Below are positions 8,080 through 15,653 of a stretch of DNA of 17,658 nucleotides, piece after piece; position 1 is the stretch's first letter; every line of letters begins with the position of its first letter. The DNA is from CAYZDV01 sp964477275 (GTDB lineage Bacteria > Acidobacteriota > Aminicenantia > Aminicenantales > Aminicenantaceae). The stretch is from assembly GCA_964477275.1 (NCBI GenBank), contig CAYZDV010000034.1:1-17658 (forward strand). The letters run 5' to 3'. Position numbers and translations under genes: made by a program. The notes beneath the pieces were generated by a model, which was given only the letters and a program-made list of their open reading frames with translations, was not told the DNA's origin and searched no databases.

Positions 8080-9136
8080 GTGGAAGAAGGACCGGGTGGT
8101 GATGATCGACCAGCGAGAGCTGCCGGAGAGAGAAGTCTATCTCGAATGCCGGGACGAGAACGAGGTGGCCGAAGCCATCGAGAAGATGGCCATCCGCGGC
8201 GCGCCGGCCATCGGAGTGGCTGCCGCATACGGTGTCGCCCTGGGGCTTGCGAGAATTCAACAACCCGAAAATCTGGATGACGAGGTCGAGCGGATTCTGG
8301 GCCGGCTGGAGAAGACCAGGCCCACGGCCCGCAATCTCTTCTGGGCGATGGAGAGAATGAACGCTGCTTTCCGGAAATACCGGACGCTCGGGCTTGCCGA
8401 GCTTAAAAAACGAATGATCAGCGAGGCTCTCCGTATTGAGGAAGAGGATATCGCCACTAACAGGAGAATCGGATTCTGGGGGAAAAGCCTGATCGAAGAC
8501 GGCCAGTCCGTCCTGACTTACTGCAACACTGGCAGCCTGGCCACAGCCGGCTATGGGACAGCGCTGGGGATAATCCGGGCTGCGATTGAGGAGGGAAAAA
8601 AGATCGAGACCTATGCCTGCGAGACAAGGCCTCTTCTTCAGGGCGCCCGCCTGACCTGCTGGGAGCTTGTCCGGGAAAAAATACCGGTGACCCTGGTCAC
8701 CGACAACGCGGCCGGCCACCTGATGAGAAAGGGCCGGATTTCTCTGGTTATCGTCGGTGCGGACAGAATCGCCCGAAACGGCGACACGGCCAACAAGATC
8801 GGCACCTATTCCCTGGCCGTTCTGGCCAGGGAAAACAGGCTTCCTTTTTATGTGGCGGCTCCCTTGAGCACCGTTGATTTCAGCCTGGCCGATGGAAGCG
8901 CTGTTTGTATCGAGGAGAGAAGCCCGCAGGAAGTGAGGGAACTTGCGGGACGGCCTCTGAGTCCTGCAGGGGTGAAGGTTCAGAACCCGGCTTTTGACCT
9001 GACTCCGGCAAGGTCCATTTCCGCGTTCATCACCGAAGAGGGAATCATAGGGCCTCCTTTCGGAAAAAACTTGAAGAGGCTCCAGAAGAGAAAAAAAGGC
9101 AACCCGGAGAATCGGGATGAATGTCCTGGGTATTGA
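8063..9136 (+). CDS. mtnA: S-methyl-5-thioribose-1-phosphate isomerase
   Basis: 357 residues. It converts the aldose methylthioribose-1-phosphate to methylthioribulose-1-phosphate in methionine salvage. Evidence: MAIRGAPAIGVAAAYGVALG (~42-61), the catalytic-Cys segment TYCNTGSLATAGYGTALG (C154), and the catalytic-Asp segment GADRIARNGDTANKIGT (D234). The Cys-Asp spacing of 80 equals that of the characterised Bacillus enzyme. These motifs separate it from eIF2B alpha-type relatives. The final ~20 residues (KRLQKRKKGNPENRDECPGY) extend past the usual family end and coincide with the tsaD ribosome-binding and start region. GGAG precedes the ATG; it overlaps the lipoprotein by 17 bp and tsaD by 20 bp. 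No other methionine-salvage gene is in the window. Confidence 0.95.
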   Translation: MKPSIEWKKDRVVMIDQRELPEREVYLECRDENEVAEAIEKMAIRGAPAIGVAAAYGVALGLARIQQPENLDDEVERILGRLEKTRPTARNLFWAMERMNAAFRKYRTLGLAELKKRMISEALRIEEEDIATNRRIGFWGKSLIEDGQSVLTYCNTGSLATAGYGTALGIIRAAIEEGKKIETYACETRPLLQGARLTCWELVREKIPVTLVTDNAAGHLMRKGRISLVIVGADRIARNGDTANKIGTYSLAVLARENRLPFYVAAPLSTVDFSLADGSAVCIEERSPQEVRELAGRPLSPAGVKVQNPAFDLTPARSISAFITEEGIIGPPFGKNLKRLQKRKKGNPENRDECPGY

Positions 9137-10148
9137 GACATCCTGTGATGAGACTTCGGCCTCTGTGGTCAGCGCCAATTTCAAGATCCTGAGCAACGTT
9201 GTTCTCAGCCAGGATGAGCTTCACGCTCCGTTCGGCGGGGTGGTCCCGGAACTGGCTTCCCGCCAGCATATCACTTCCATTGTCTATGTGGTCGAGGAAT
9301 GCCTGAGGAGGGCCGGACGCCGGCTGGACGAGATGGAGGCTTTTGCTGTCACACAGGGCCCGGGACTCGTCGGCTCGCTGCTTGTCGGACTTTCGTTTGC
9401 CAAGGCCCTGGCTTACTATTTCCGGAAGCCCCTGGTTGCCGTTGATCATCTGGAAGCCCACATCGAGTCGGCATTTCTTGAAAACCGGGACATCCCTTTT
9501 CCCGGCCTGGCTCTCGTTGTTTCCGGCGGCCACACCTCCTCTTTTTTCCTCAGGAAAGCCATCGACTTCCGGCTCGTGGGAAGAACAAGAGATGATGCGG
9601 CCGGCGAAGCCCTGGACAAGGTGGCCAAGTTTCTCGGTCTGGGCTACCCGGGGGGTCCGGTCATCGACAGGCTGGCAGCGGAAGGGAATCCCGCAAAATT
9701 CCGTTTCGCCATTCCCCGGATGACCGACAGCAGCCTGGATTTCAGCTTCAGCGGCCTGAAAACAGCGGCCCTGAAGCTGATCAGAGAGCGAAAAATTTCC
9801 CGCAGAAGCCCGGATTTGAACGACTTTTTAGCCAGCTTCGAGATGGCGGTGATCCGGGCTCTGGTCACCAATCTCTCTCAGGCCGTCAGGGCGTTCAAAC
9901 CCCGCTCTCTGATCCTCTGCGGCGGAGTGGCCCGGAACAGGAAGCTCAGGAATCATTTCACCGAGTTCGGCCAGGAGAGGAAGATTCCGGCCTTCATTCC
10001 TTCTCCCGAATACTGCACCGATAACGGAGCCATGGTGGCCGCTCTCGGTCTGAAAAAACTCGAGGCCGGGAAAGTCGCTTCCTTTTCTCTGGACCTGAAC
10101 GCCTACCCGCGCTACAGTTCCGAACCCCCGGCAACCGAGAGGAATTGA
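9117..10148 (+). CDS. tsaD: tRNA N6-threonylcarbamoyladenosine synthase subunit TsaD
   Basis: 343 residues, typical length. TsaD transfers the threonylcarbamoyl group from TsaC-made TC-AMP to A37 of ANN-decoding tRNAs, with TsaB and TsaE. Visible: N-terminal GIETSCDETS (5-14); metal-site motif HLEAH with His 111 and His 115, the same numbering as E. coli; VSGGHTS; nucleotide-binding GGVARNRKLR; and CTDNGAMVAALG carrying the third metal ligand Asp. All key residues are present. The ATG at 9117 lies inside the end of mtnA, with GGAG about 8 nt upstream, so translation is probably coupled. tsaB, tsaC and tsaE are elsewhere. Last gene of the operon. Confidence 0.97.
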   Translation: MNVLGIETSCDETSASVVSANFKILSNVVLSQDELHAPFGGVVPELASRQHITSIVYVVEECLRRAGRRLDEMEAFAVTQGPGLVGSLLVGLSFAKALAYYFRKPLVAVDHLEAHIESAFLENRDIPFPGLALVVSGGHTSSFFLRKAIDFRLVGRTRDDAAGEALDKVAKFLGLGYPGGPVIDRLAAEGNPAKFRFAIPRMTDSSLDFSFSGLKTAALKLIRERKISRRSPDLNDFLASFEMAVIRALVTNLSQAVRAFKPRSLILCGGVARNRKLRNHFTEFGQERKIPAFIPSPEYCTDNGAMVAALGLKKLEAGKVASFSLDLNAYPRYSSEPPATERN

Positions 10149-10471
10149 GCCTGTTTCACTTCCCGTTTGCATCCTCCTCAGCGCCGCGCATACGCTGTCA
10201 CTTTATTTATTGCGTTCATACTAAGCGGGCGTGCTTGAACTTGAACGTGATAAATTCGTATGATTTGATGGAATCAATAGAAAAAAGAGTTATCGCAACT
10301 TGATAATAAAGGTGTCATCGCGGGGAGCGAAGCGACGTGGCGATCTCGCATGGGAACCCGTATTGCGGGGAAGATGGATTCCATGAATTCTGCGAACATC
10401 AATAAATCGAATAAATGGGCAGGCACTGTCTTGCGGTCATTGTCTGCAGAACTACATCCGGGAGGAGAAAA
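10149..10471. other. Intergenic region tsaD to TolC-family gene
   Basis: 323 bp without a gene. Just past the tsaD stop, CAGCG (10179-10183) and CGCTG (10193-10197) can form a short stem followed by a T/A-rich run, a weak terminator at best. A possible promoter is TTGAAC (10235-10240), 18-nt spacer, TATGAT (10259-10264); the TTGAAC is tandemly duplicated. A dispersed-type repeat at 10314-10350 is listed separately. The TolC-family frame is open back to 10415, but its GGAGGAG and signal peptide point to the GTG at 10472. Confidence 0.4.
10314..10350 (+). repeat. Hairpin repeat of the GAGCGAAGCGACGTGGC type
   Basis: The segment contains GGGGAGCGAAGCGACGTGGC flanked by ATCGC and GCGAT, which can pair to close a stem. 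It resembles a short repeat scattered between genes in many unrelated bacterial genomes, in which the flanks usually read ATTGC and GCAAT. Here both arms are changed together (T to C, A to G), keeping the pairing. The match to that repeat is from memory; copy number in this genome is unknown. Confidence 0.55.
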
Positions 10472-12031
10472 GTGAGGACGAAAAAAAGCCTTGTTCTGGT
10501 TTTGATTCCGGCCCTGATTTTTGGGGCGTCTTTCGCCGGGGAGGAGAGAATTCAATCTCTCTCGCTCGAAGAGTGCATTGTCCGGGCCTTGAAAGACAAC
10601 CTTCGCGTCGCCATCGAGGTCTACAATCCTGAGATGGCCGGTGTTTCCCTGGCCAGAGCCCGGGAGCATTTCTTGCCTCGATTTGAGCTGGGTTATGAGA
10701 ACATGCGCAGGGAAAATCCTTCTTACTGGTGGCTTGAGCAGGCGGAGAGGGTGATCGACAACGGGGCCAACTATTCTGTTTCCCTTGTTCAGCAGATTCC
10801 GACCGGAGGCAGCTTTTCCCTCTCCCTGGCCGGCAATCACTCCGATACCACCGCGGGCTTCCAGCTCCTCAATCCTCGCTACGGAAGCATGCTGCGCTTT
10901 GATTTCACCCAGCCCCTCCTGAAGAACTTCGGCTTCAGGGCCAGCCGGCGGGAGATCATCGTCGCCCAGAACAACCTGGATATTTCCATCCAGCAGTTCC
11001 AGAAAATCCTCTCCGAGACGATCTTCTCGGTTCAGGAAGCCTACTGGAATCTTTTTTATGCCATTGAAGATTACAGGGTCAAGCAGCAGTCACTTCAGCT
11101 CGGCCGGGACCTCCTGGAGAAGAACAGGAAGGAAGTGGAAGTGGGCAAGCTGGCTCCGATCGAAATCCTCAGCGCCGAAGCGGTGGTCGCTTCGCGGGAG
11201 GCGGACATCCTTCAGGCCGAGACAATGATCAGGAGGAGTGAGGATGTGCTGAAAAATTTGCTCAACCTGCCCGAGGAAGCGTTGAACTCGCAGACCATTG
11301 TTCCCTCCGATAAGCCCGTTTTCATTCAGAGGGACGTTTCGGTGGAGGACGCTTTGAAGGAGGCCATGGAGAAAAGACCCGATTTGAAGATGCAGAGAAA
11401 GAGCATCGCCAGCAGCGAATCGAACCTGATGGTGGCCAGAAACCAGATGCTCCCCGGCCTGGATTTGAGGCTCTCTTACTGGAGTCCAGGGCAATCGGGA
11501 GACAGAATTATCTACCAGGACGACAATCCCTTCCTGGGCATCATCGTCGGAAAAGAGAAAGGCGACCCTTCGGATGCTTTTCGGGACACGTTCAGGCTTC
11601 TCTACAATAACTGGACAGTGGGACTGACCCTTTCCATCCCCCTGAGCAGCTTCACCACAAGAGCCGACCTGGCCAGGGCGCGGATGGAGATGGAAAAAAG
11701 CCAGCTTGAGCTGAAGAACCTGGAGAGGCAGGTCTTCCTCGAGGTCAAGGACGCAGTGAGGGAAATCGAGGCCAGCGGCAAGAGGGTTCAGGCCTACAGG
11801 CTCGCCCGGGAGCTGGCGGAAAAGAGGCTGGCGGCCGAGGTGAAAAAGCTGGAGGTGGGGCTGACCACCAACTATTTCGTCCTCCAGTACCAGGAAGAGA
11901 TGGCCAGGGAACGCTCCCTGGAGCTCAGGGCGCTCGTCGATTACAACCTGGCCTGGGCCAGGCTGGAGAAGGCTCTCGGGCGGAGTCTCGAGGAGAGGAA
12001 TATCAGCGTCTCCGGGTTCCTCGACCCCTGA
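10472..12031 (+). CDS. TolC-family outer-membrane efflux protein
   Basis: 519 residues from a GTG at 10472, chosen because GGAGGAG lies 4-5 nt upstream and a Sec signal peptide starts there (RTKKSLVLVLIPALIFGA, cleavage probably after SFA). An ATG at 10415 would bury the signal. Mature protein: SLSLEECIVRALKDNLRVAI at the start, then long helices and beta segments repeated twice, as expected for the OEP fold. Landmarks are FSVQEAYWNLFYAIEDYRVK, VEVGKLAPIEILSAEAVVAS, a second half beginning DALKEAMEKRPDLKMQ, and VGLTTNYFVLQYQEEMA near the end. Such proteins trimerise into an outer-membrane and periplasmic tunnel for efflux pumps or type I secretion. No membrane-fusion protein or pump gene lies alongside, so the partner is unknown. 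Confidence 0.92.
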   Translation: MRTKKSLVLVLIPALIFGASFAGEERIQSLSLEECIVRALKDNLRVAIEVYNPEMAGVSLARAREHFLPRFELGYENMRRENPSYWWLEQAERVIDNGANYSVSLVQQIPTGGSFSLSLAGNHSDTTAGFQLLNPRYGSMLRFDFTQPLLKNFGFRASRREIIVAQNNLDISIQQFQKILSETIFSVQEAYWNLFYAIEDYRVKQQSLQLGRDLLEKNRKEVEVGKLAPIEILSAEAVVASREADILQAETMIRRSEDVLKNLLNLPEEALNSQTIVPSDKPVFIQRDVSVEDALKEAMEKRPDLKMQRKSIASSESNLMVARNQMLPGLDLRLSYWSPGQSGDRIIYQDDNPFLGIIVGKEKGDPSDAFRDTFRLLYNNWTVGLTLSIPLSSFTTRADLARARMEMEKSQLELKNLERQVFLEVKDAVREIEASGKRVQAYRLARELAEKRLAAEVKKLEVGLTTNYFVLQYQEEMARERSLELRALVDYNLAWARLEKALGRSLEERNISVSGFLDP

Positions 12032-12051
12032 GCGAACCCGGAGAAAAATTT

Positions 12052-12080
12052 TTGACTATTTTTGCCCGTTGCTCTAATCT
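12052..12080 (+). promoter_or_regulatory. Candidate promoter for the class-III aminotransferase gene
   Basis: TTGACT (12052-12057, 5 of 6), 17-nt spacer, TAATCT (12075-12080, 3 of 6), giving a ~75-nt leader to the ATG at 12164. It is flanked by the inverted heptamers AGCGAAC (12031-12037) and GTTCGCT (12095-12101). No rho-independent terminator for the TolC-family gene was seen. Confidence 0.3.
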
Positions 12081-12163
12081 ATTCACAAAAAAGTGTTCGC
12101 TTCGATTTTCATCCGATAAAATGGTCAGACGGGGTGTTATCTCTTTGAGTGAGAGGGGTTGGC

Positions 12164-13552
12164 ATGGATAAAGAAAGACTGCTCAGCGACCTTGTCCGGA
12201 ATTACAGAGAAAGGCACAAAAAGTCAGAGGATTTATTCAACCGGGCTTCGCGGTCTCTCATCGGCGGCGGAAGCCATAATCTCAGGCTTTTCAGCCCATT
12301 TCCTTTCTCTGATGTCCAGTGCAGCGGCTCCAGGGTCTGGGATGCGGATGGTCGCATCTATGTGGATTTCTGGCAGGGCCATTTCGCCAATGTTCTCGGT
12401 CACAACCCGCAGGTGGTCATCAGCGCCCTCAAGGATTCCTTCGAGAAAAGCCAGGGACTGACCACAGGCTTTTCCGGCCGCTATCAGGTCGAGCTGGCGG
12501 AGCTCGTTCTCCACCAGGTCGAAGCAGACAAAATCCGTTTCACCACCAGCGGGACACTGGCCACCATGTATGCGGCGATGCTGGCCAAGGCCTTTACCGG
12601 CAAGGAGCTGGTGATGAAGGTGGGGGGAGGCTGGCACGGTGCCCATCCCTACGCATTGAAGGGTATTACTCACTATGACAGGGGAATGGTTCATCTGGAA
12701 TCCGCCGGCCTGCCTCCGGGCGTGGAAGCGATGATTGTCGTGACCGGGTTCAACAGCATTGAGGACCTGGAGGAGAAATTCAGAGAATACGGTGAGCGCA
12801 CCGCTTGCTTTATCCTGGAGCCCTTTATCGGCGCCGGCGGGTTCATCTTCAGCCATAGGGATTATCTGCGGAGAGCGAGGGAGCTGACCCGGGAATACGG
12901 GGCCCTGCTCATCTTTGACGAGGTGGTCTCCGGGTTCCGCTTTCATCCTGGCGGCGCTCAGACGCTCTACGGGATCAAGCCGGATTTGACCGTGCTGGGA
13001 AAGGCCGTCGGCGGCGGAATGCCTGTCAGCGCCGTGGCCGGGATGGAGGAGGTCATGGCCCTCTGCGGTCCCGGGGCAAAGACAGAAAAGAGGGTGAAGT
13101 TTGAGGGGGGGACCTTTTGCGCCCATCCGGCAGCCATGCTCGCCGGCCTGACTTTTATCCGTTTTCTGGTCGAGCACGCCCCGGAAATCTATCCTCGAAT
13201 CGGACGCCTGGGAGCGAAAGTCCGAAAAGGCATCGAAGAGATATTCTCGGCCCATGGGTTTAACGTCAGGTGCACCGGCTACGGAGACTCCATCGCCGAG
13301 AGCAGCTCGCTTGTCGGAGTGCAGTTTCTTCGCCAGACTCTCGAGCGGGTGGAGCTTCCCGAGCAGGTCTGGAACCCGGATGTCTGCGATGTGGAAATGC
13401 GGGAGAAAATCTTCAAGCTGGCCATGCTCGAGGAGGGGTTCAACGTCTTCCACGGCTACGGGGCCATATCGGCTGCCCACAGCGAGAAGGAAATCCAGGC
13501 CTCTCTGGATGCGGTGGAGCGGATTGCGAAGAAATGGAAGGCGTATCAATAA
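12164..13552 (+). CDS. Class-III PLP-dependent aminotransferase, glutamate-1-semialdehyde-aminomutase-like
   Basis: 462 residues from the ATG at 12164, with GAGAGGGG 5-6 nt upstream; a GTG at 12149 is in frame but less likely. Class-III fold type I motifs: SLIGGGSHNLRLF (~31-42) in the position of the GSAM substrate-gating segment, SGTLATM (129-135), GGWHGAHPYALKG (~155-167), FDEVVSGFRF (251-260, cofactor Asp 252) and the Schiff-base lysine in GKAVGGGMP (K280). The family moves amino groups, or isomerises aminoketones, using pyridoxal phosphate. It is ~30 residues longer than HemL and has Leu where the SGTEA motif normally has Glu, so haem-precursor synthesis is not assured. Other members act on amino acids or amino sugars, which would suit the downstream glycosyltransferases. 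Specificity is unresolved. Confidence 0.85.
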   Translation: MDKERLLSDLVRNYRERHKKSEDLFNRASRSLIGGGSHNLRLFSPFPFSDVQCSGSRVWDADGRIYVDFWQGHFANVLGHNPQVVISALKDSFEKSQGLTTGFSGRYQVELAELVLHQVEADKIRFTTSGTLATMYAAMLAKAFTGKELVMKVGGGWHGAHPYALKGITHYDRGMVHLESAGLPPGVEAMIVVTGFNSIEDLEEKFREYGERTACFILEPFIGAGGFIFSHRDYLRRARELTREYGALLIFDEVVSGFRFHPGGAQTLYGIKPDLTVLGKAVGGGMPVSAVAGMEEVMALCGPGAKTEKRVKFEGGTFCAHPAAMLAGLTFIRFLVEHAPEIYPRIGRLGAKVRKGIEEIFSAHGFNVRCTGYGDSIAESSSLVGVQFLRQTLERVELPEQVWNPDVCDVEMREKIFKLAMLEEGFNVFHGYGAISAAHSEKEIQASLDAVERIAKKWKAYQ

Positions 13553-13578
13553 TCCCGTTCATCTGACTTCAAAGCCGT

Positions 13579-13617
13579 GGCAGCTTCGCCGGGAGCGAAG
13601 ATGATGATAGAGCTGCC
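13579..13617. repeat. Nested inverted repeat between aminotransferase and glycosyltransferase genes
   Basis: Outer arms GGCAGCT (13579-13585) and AGCTGCC (13611-13617) enclose an inner stem CTTCGC (13584-13589), loop CGGGA, GCGAAG (13595-13600). There is no T-tract after it, so a classical rho-independent terminator is not supported; an mRNA-stabilising or attenuating structure is possible. Confidence 0.4.
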
Positions 13618-13689
13618 GCCGCCTGGCGCCGCATTTCAAAAAAGGGGCCTTCCCCATTAATGTCCTCCCTAAATTGTGGTAACATGTCA

Positions 13690-14466
13690 ATGATGGATAT
13701 CTCGGCTGTCATCATCACTTCCAACGAAGAGAAAAGGCTTGAACCGGCCCTCAAGAGCCTGCAGGGGATTGCCTCGGAAATCGTGGTTGTCGACCGCTTC
13801 AGCACGGACGATACGCTCAAGCTGGCCAGGAAATACACCGATAGGGTCTTCCAGAGGAAGTGGACGGATTTTGCCGACCAGAAAAACTTTGCCAACAGCA
13901 AAGCCTCTTTTGGCTGGATTCTATCCCTGGACGCTGACGAGAGAATCTCTCCTGAGCTTCGCCAGGAACTTCTCCAGCTCAAGGAGACCGAGCCGGAGTG
14001 TTCGGGTTTCTCCATGCCCAGACAGGTGTATTATCTGGGGAAGTGGATCCGCCATTCCGGGTGGTATCCGGACCGGAAAATCCGTCTCTTTCGCAGAGAC
14101 AAGGCGCGCTGGGAGGGGGCCTATGTCCACGAGGAGCTGGTGATTGAGGGCGTGGTGGAGAAGCTCGAGGGGGCCATCCATCACTTCACTTACCGGGATA
14201 TCTCCGAGCATCTGAAGCGGATCAACGCATTCTCAGAGCTCGGGGCCAAAAAACTCTACGCCCGCCAGAAAAAATGCCGCTGGCATCACCTGGTTCTGCT
14301 TCCATTTTTTCGGTTTGTGAAAACCTTTCTATTCAGGGCCGGCTTTTTGGACGGGTTTGCCGGCTTTGTCATCTCTGTGCTTCACGGCTACGCCATCTTT
14401 CTCCGCTACGCCAAGCTGAGAGAGATTTGGAAAAAGGGAGAGAAAATTGAGCCTTTTCCATATTGA
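13690..14466 (+). CDS. Family 2 glycosyltransferase, WaaE-like (LPS core or surface glycan)
   Basis: 258 residues from the ATG at 13690. In-frame ATGs also occur at 13684, 13693 and 13660, and none has a ribosome site; I chose the one nearest the conserved N-terminus DISAVIITSNEEKRLEPALK. GT-A fold motifs: nucleotide-binding N-terminus, VVVDRFSTDDT (~32-42), and the metal-binding DAD in SLDADE (81-83). FQRKWTDFADQKNFA (~54-68) and the middle WIRHSGWYPDRKIRLFRR are characteristic of the WaaE/KdtX group, which adds hexose to the inner core of lipopolysaccharide. The C-terminal ~50 residues are hydrophobic (LVLLPFFRFVKTFLFRAG and FVISVLHGYAIFL), suggesting peripheral membrane attachment. The donor sugar cannot be deduced. 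It overlaps the next gene by 20 bp. Confidence 0.88.
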   Translation: MMDISAVIITSNEEKRLEPALKSLQGIASEIVVVDRFSTDDTLKLARKYTDRVFQRKWTDFADQKNFANSKASFGWILSLDADERISPELRQELLQLKETEPECSGFSMPRQVYYLGKWIRHSGWYPDRKIRLFRRDKARWEGAYVHEELVIEGVVEKLEGAIHHFTYRDISEHLKRINAFSELGAKKLYARQKKCRWHHLVLLPFFRFVKTFLFRAGFLDGFAGFVISVLHGYAIFLRYAKLREIWKKGEKIEPFPY

Positions 14467-15565
14467 TTCCGGAAAGGAGTGGCGGGGCGGACAGAGGCAG
14501 GCTCTTTTCCTGGCCAGAGCGTTGAGGCGACGAGGCCTGCCTTTTGTATTCGTTGTGCAGCCGGGGAGTCCCCTGCACGAGAAAGCCGAGGAAGAAGGGC
14601 TTCCGGTCTTTCCGCTCAGGATCCGGGGGGAGTTTGACCCCTTTGCCGTTTTGCGGCTGGCCCTGGCCATGAAGCGGAGAAAATGCATCCTGGCCCATTT
14701 CCACGATGCCCACGCCGTGGCCGTCGGCTCGGCGGCAGCCTCCCTGGCCAAGGTTCCCTACCGGGTCATCTCCCGGCGTGTCGATTTTCCCCTGAAGAAA
14801 AGTTATTTTTCCCGTTGCAAATACCGCAAGAATGTCTCCGCCATCATCGCCATTTCAGAGGGTGTGAGAGACGTCCTGGTCAAAGGAGGGGTCGAGCCGG
14901 GCCAGATCGAGGTCATCCCATCCGGAATTGATTTTTCGCCCTACGAGAAAGCAACTCCGAGCGATTATCTCCATCGGGAGCTCTCCTTTACCCGGGATGA
15001 TTTCCTGGTGGGGATCGTGGCTCACCTCGCCGACCATAAAGGCCATAAGTATCTCATCGAGGCCATGAAAATCATCAGGGACCAGTCCCCTCGAATCAAG
15101 CTGGTCATCGTCGGCGAAGGACCCCTGCATATGGAACTGAACAGCCAGGCCAGGGAGTCCGGCCTCACCGATATCGTCTTTTTCCTGGGTTTTCGTGAGG
15201 ATGTGCCCCAGATTCTTGCTTCACTTAACGTGTTCGTCCTCTCCTCCTATCTTGAAGGACTGGGGAGCAGCATCCTCGATGCCATGGCCTGCAGGCTTCC
15301 CGTAGTGGCCACCAAGGTCGGCGGTATCCCTGAGGTGGTCATTCACGGCGAGACCGGATTCATCGTTCCGCCCCGGAACCCTGCTTCCCTGGCCAAGGCC
15401 ATCCTCAGGCTTTACGAGGACAGGGGCCTGGCTTCCCGGATGGGCCAGAGAGGATACGAGCTTGTCCATCAGAGGTTTTCGGCCGAAGCCATGGCCGAGA
15501 AAATTATCGAAGTCTACGAGAAGATTGGTCTGAAAAAGTGGATCAGGCTCCACGAACAGGCTTGA
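14447..15565 (+). CDS. Family 4 glycosyltransferase
   Basis: 372 residues with a TTG start at 14447 (GGGAGAG 5 nt upstream), lying inside the end of the WaaE-like gene; coupled translation is likely. GT-B fold: N-terminal acceptor half starts MSLFHIDSGKEWRGGQRQ, and the junction IEVIPSGIDFSPYEK (~155-167) leads to the donor-binding half with VGIVAHLADHKGHKYLIEA and KLVIVGEGP. The E-x7-E motif reads EGLGSSILD (E270, D278), with Asp in the second place. GDGKVGG-type loop: VATKVGGIPEVV. Such retaining enzymes build LPS, capsule or glycolipid chains in the cytoplasm. The sugar and acceptor are unknown. Together with the preceding GT2 it suggests a surface polysaccharide or LPS core unit. Confidence 0.9.
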   Translation: MSLFHIDSGKEWRGGQRQALFLARALRRRGLPFVFVVQPGSPLHEKAEEEGLPVFPLRIRGEFDPFAVLRLALAMKRRKCILAHFHDAHAVAVGSAAASLAKVPYRVISRRVDFPLKKSYFSRCKYRKNVSAIIAISEGVRDVLVKGGVEPGQIEVIPSGIDFSPYEKATPSDYLHRELSFTRDDFLVGIVAHLADHKGHKYLIEAMKIIRDQSPRIKLVIVGEGPLHMELNSQARESGLTDIVFFLGFREDVPQILASLNVFVLSSYLEGLGSSILDAMACRLPVVATKVGGIPEVVIHGETGFIVPPRNPASLAKAILRLYEDRGLASRMGQRGYELVHQRFSAEAMAEKIIEVYEKIGLKKWIRLHEQA

Positions 15566-15653
15566 AAAGAGAACGCACGGTCCGAGAAAGAAAGCTTCCT
15601 TATTGAGACGCCGCATCGGCAGGATCCATGCGTTAAGAAAGAGCAAAAAAATA

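Noticed and set aside
7946..9196. Long open frame antisense to mtnA
   Set aside because: The mtnA catalytic motifs on the other strand account for the region; the antisense product is low-information and unlike any family.
12031..12101. Inverted heptamers AGCGAAC / GTTCGCT around the aminotransferase promoter
   Set aside because: Arms are 57 nt apart and short enough to occur by chance; the left arm overlaps the preceding stop codon.
12233..13549. 438-codon open frame antisense to the class-III aminotransferase gene
   Set aside because: The plus strand carries complete PLP-enzyme motifs; the antisense frame has no ribosome site or domain.
13644..13655. GGGG-CCTT-CCCC hairpin beside an A-run, a minus-strand terminator shape
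   Set aside because: Only a 4-bp stem and no minus-strand gene to terminate.
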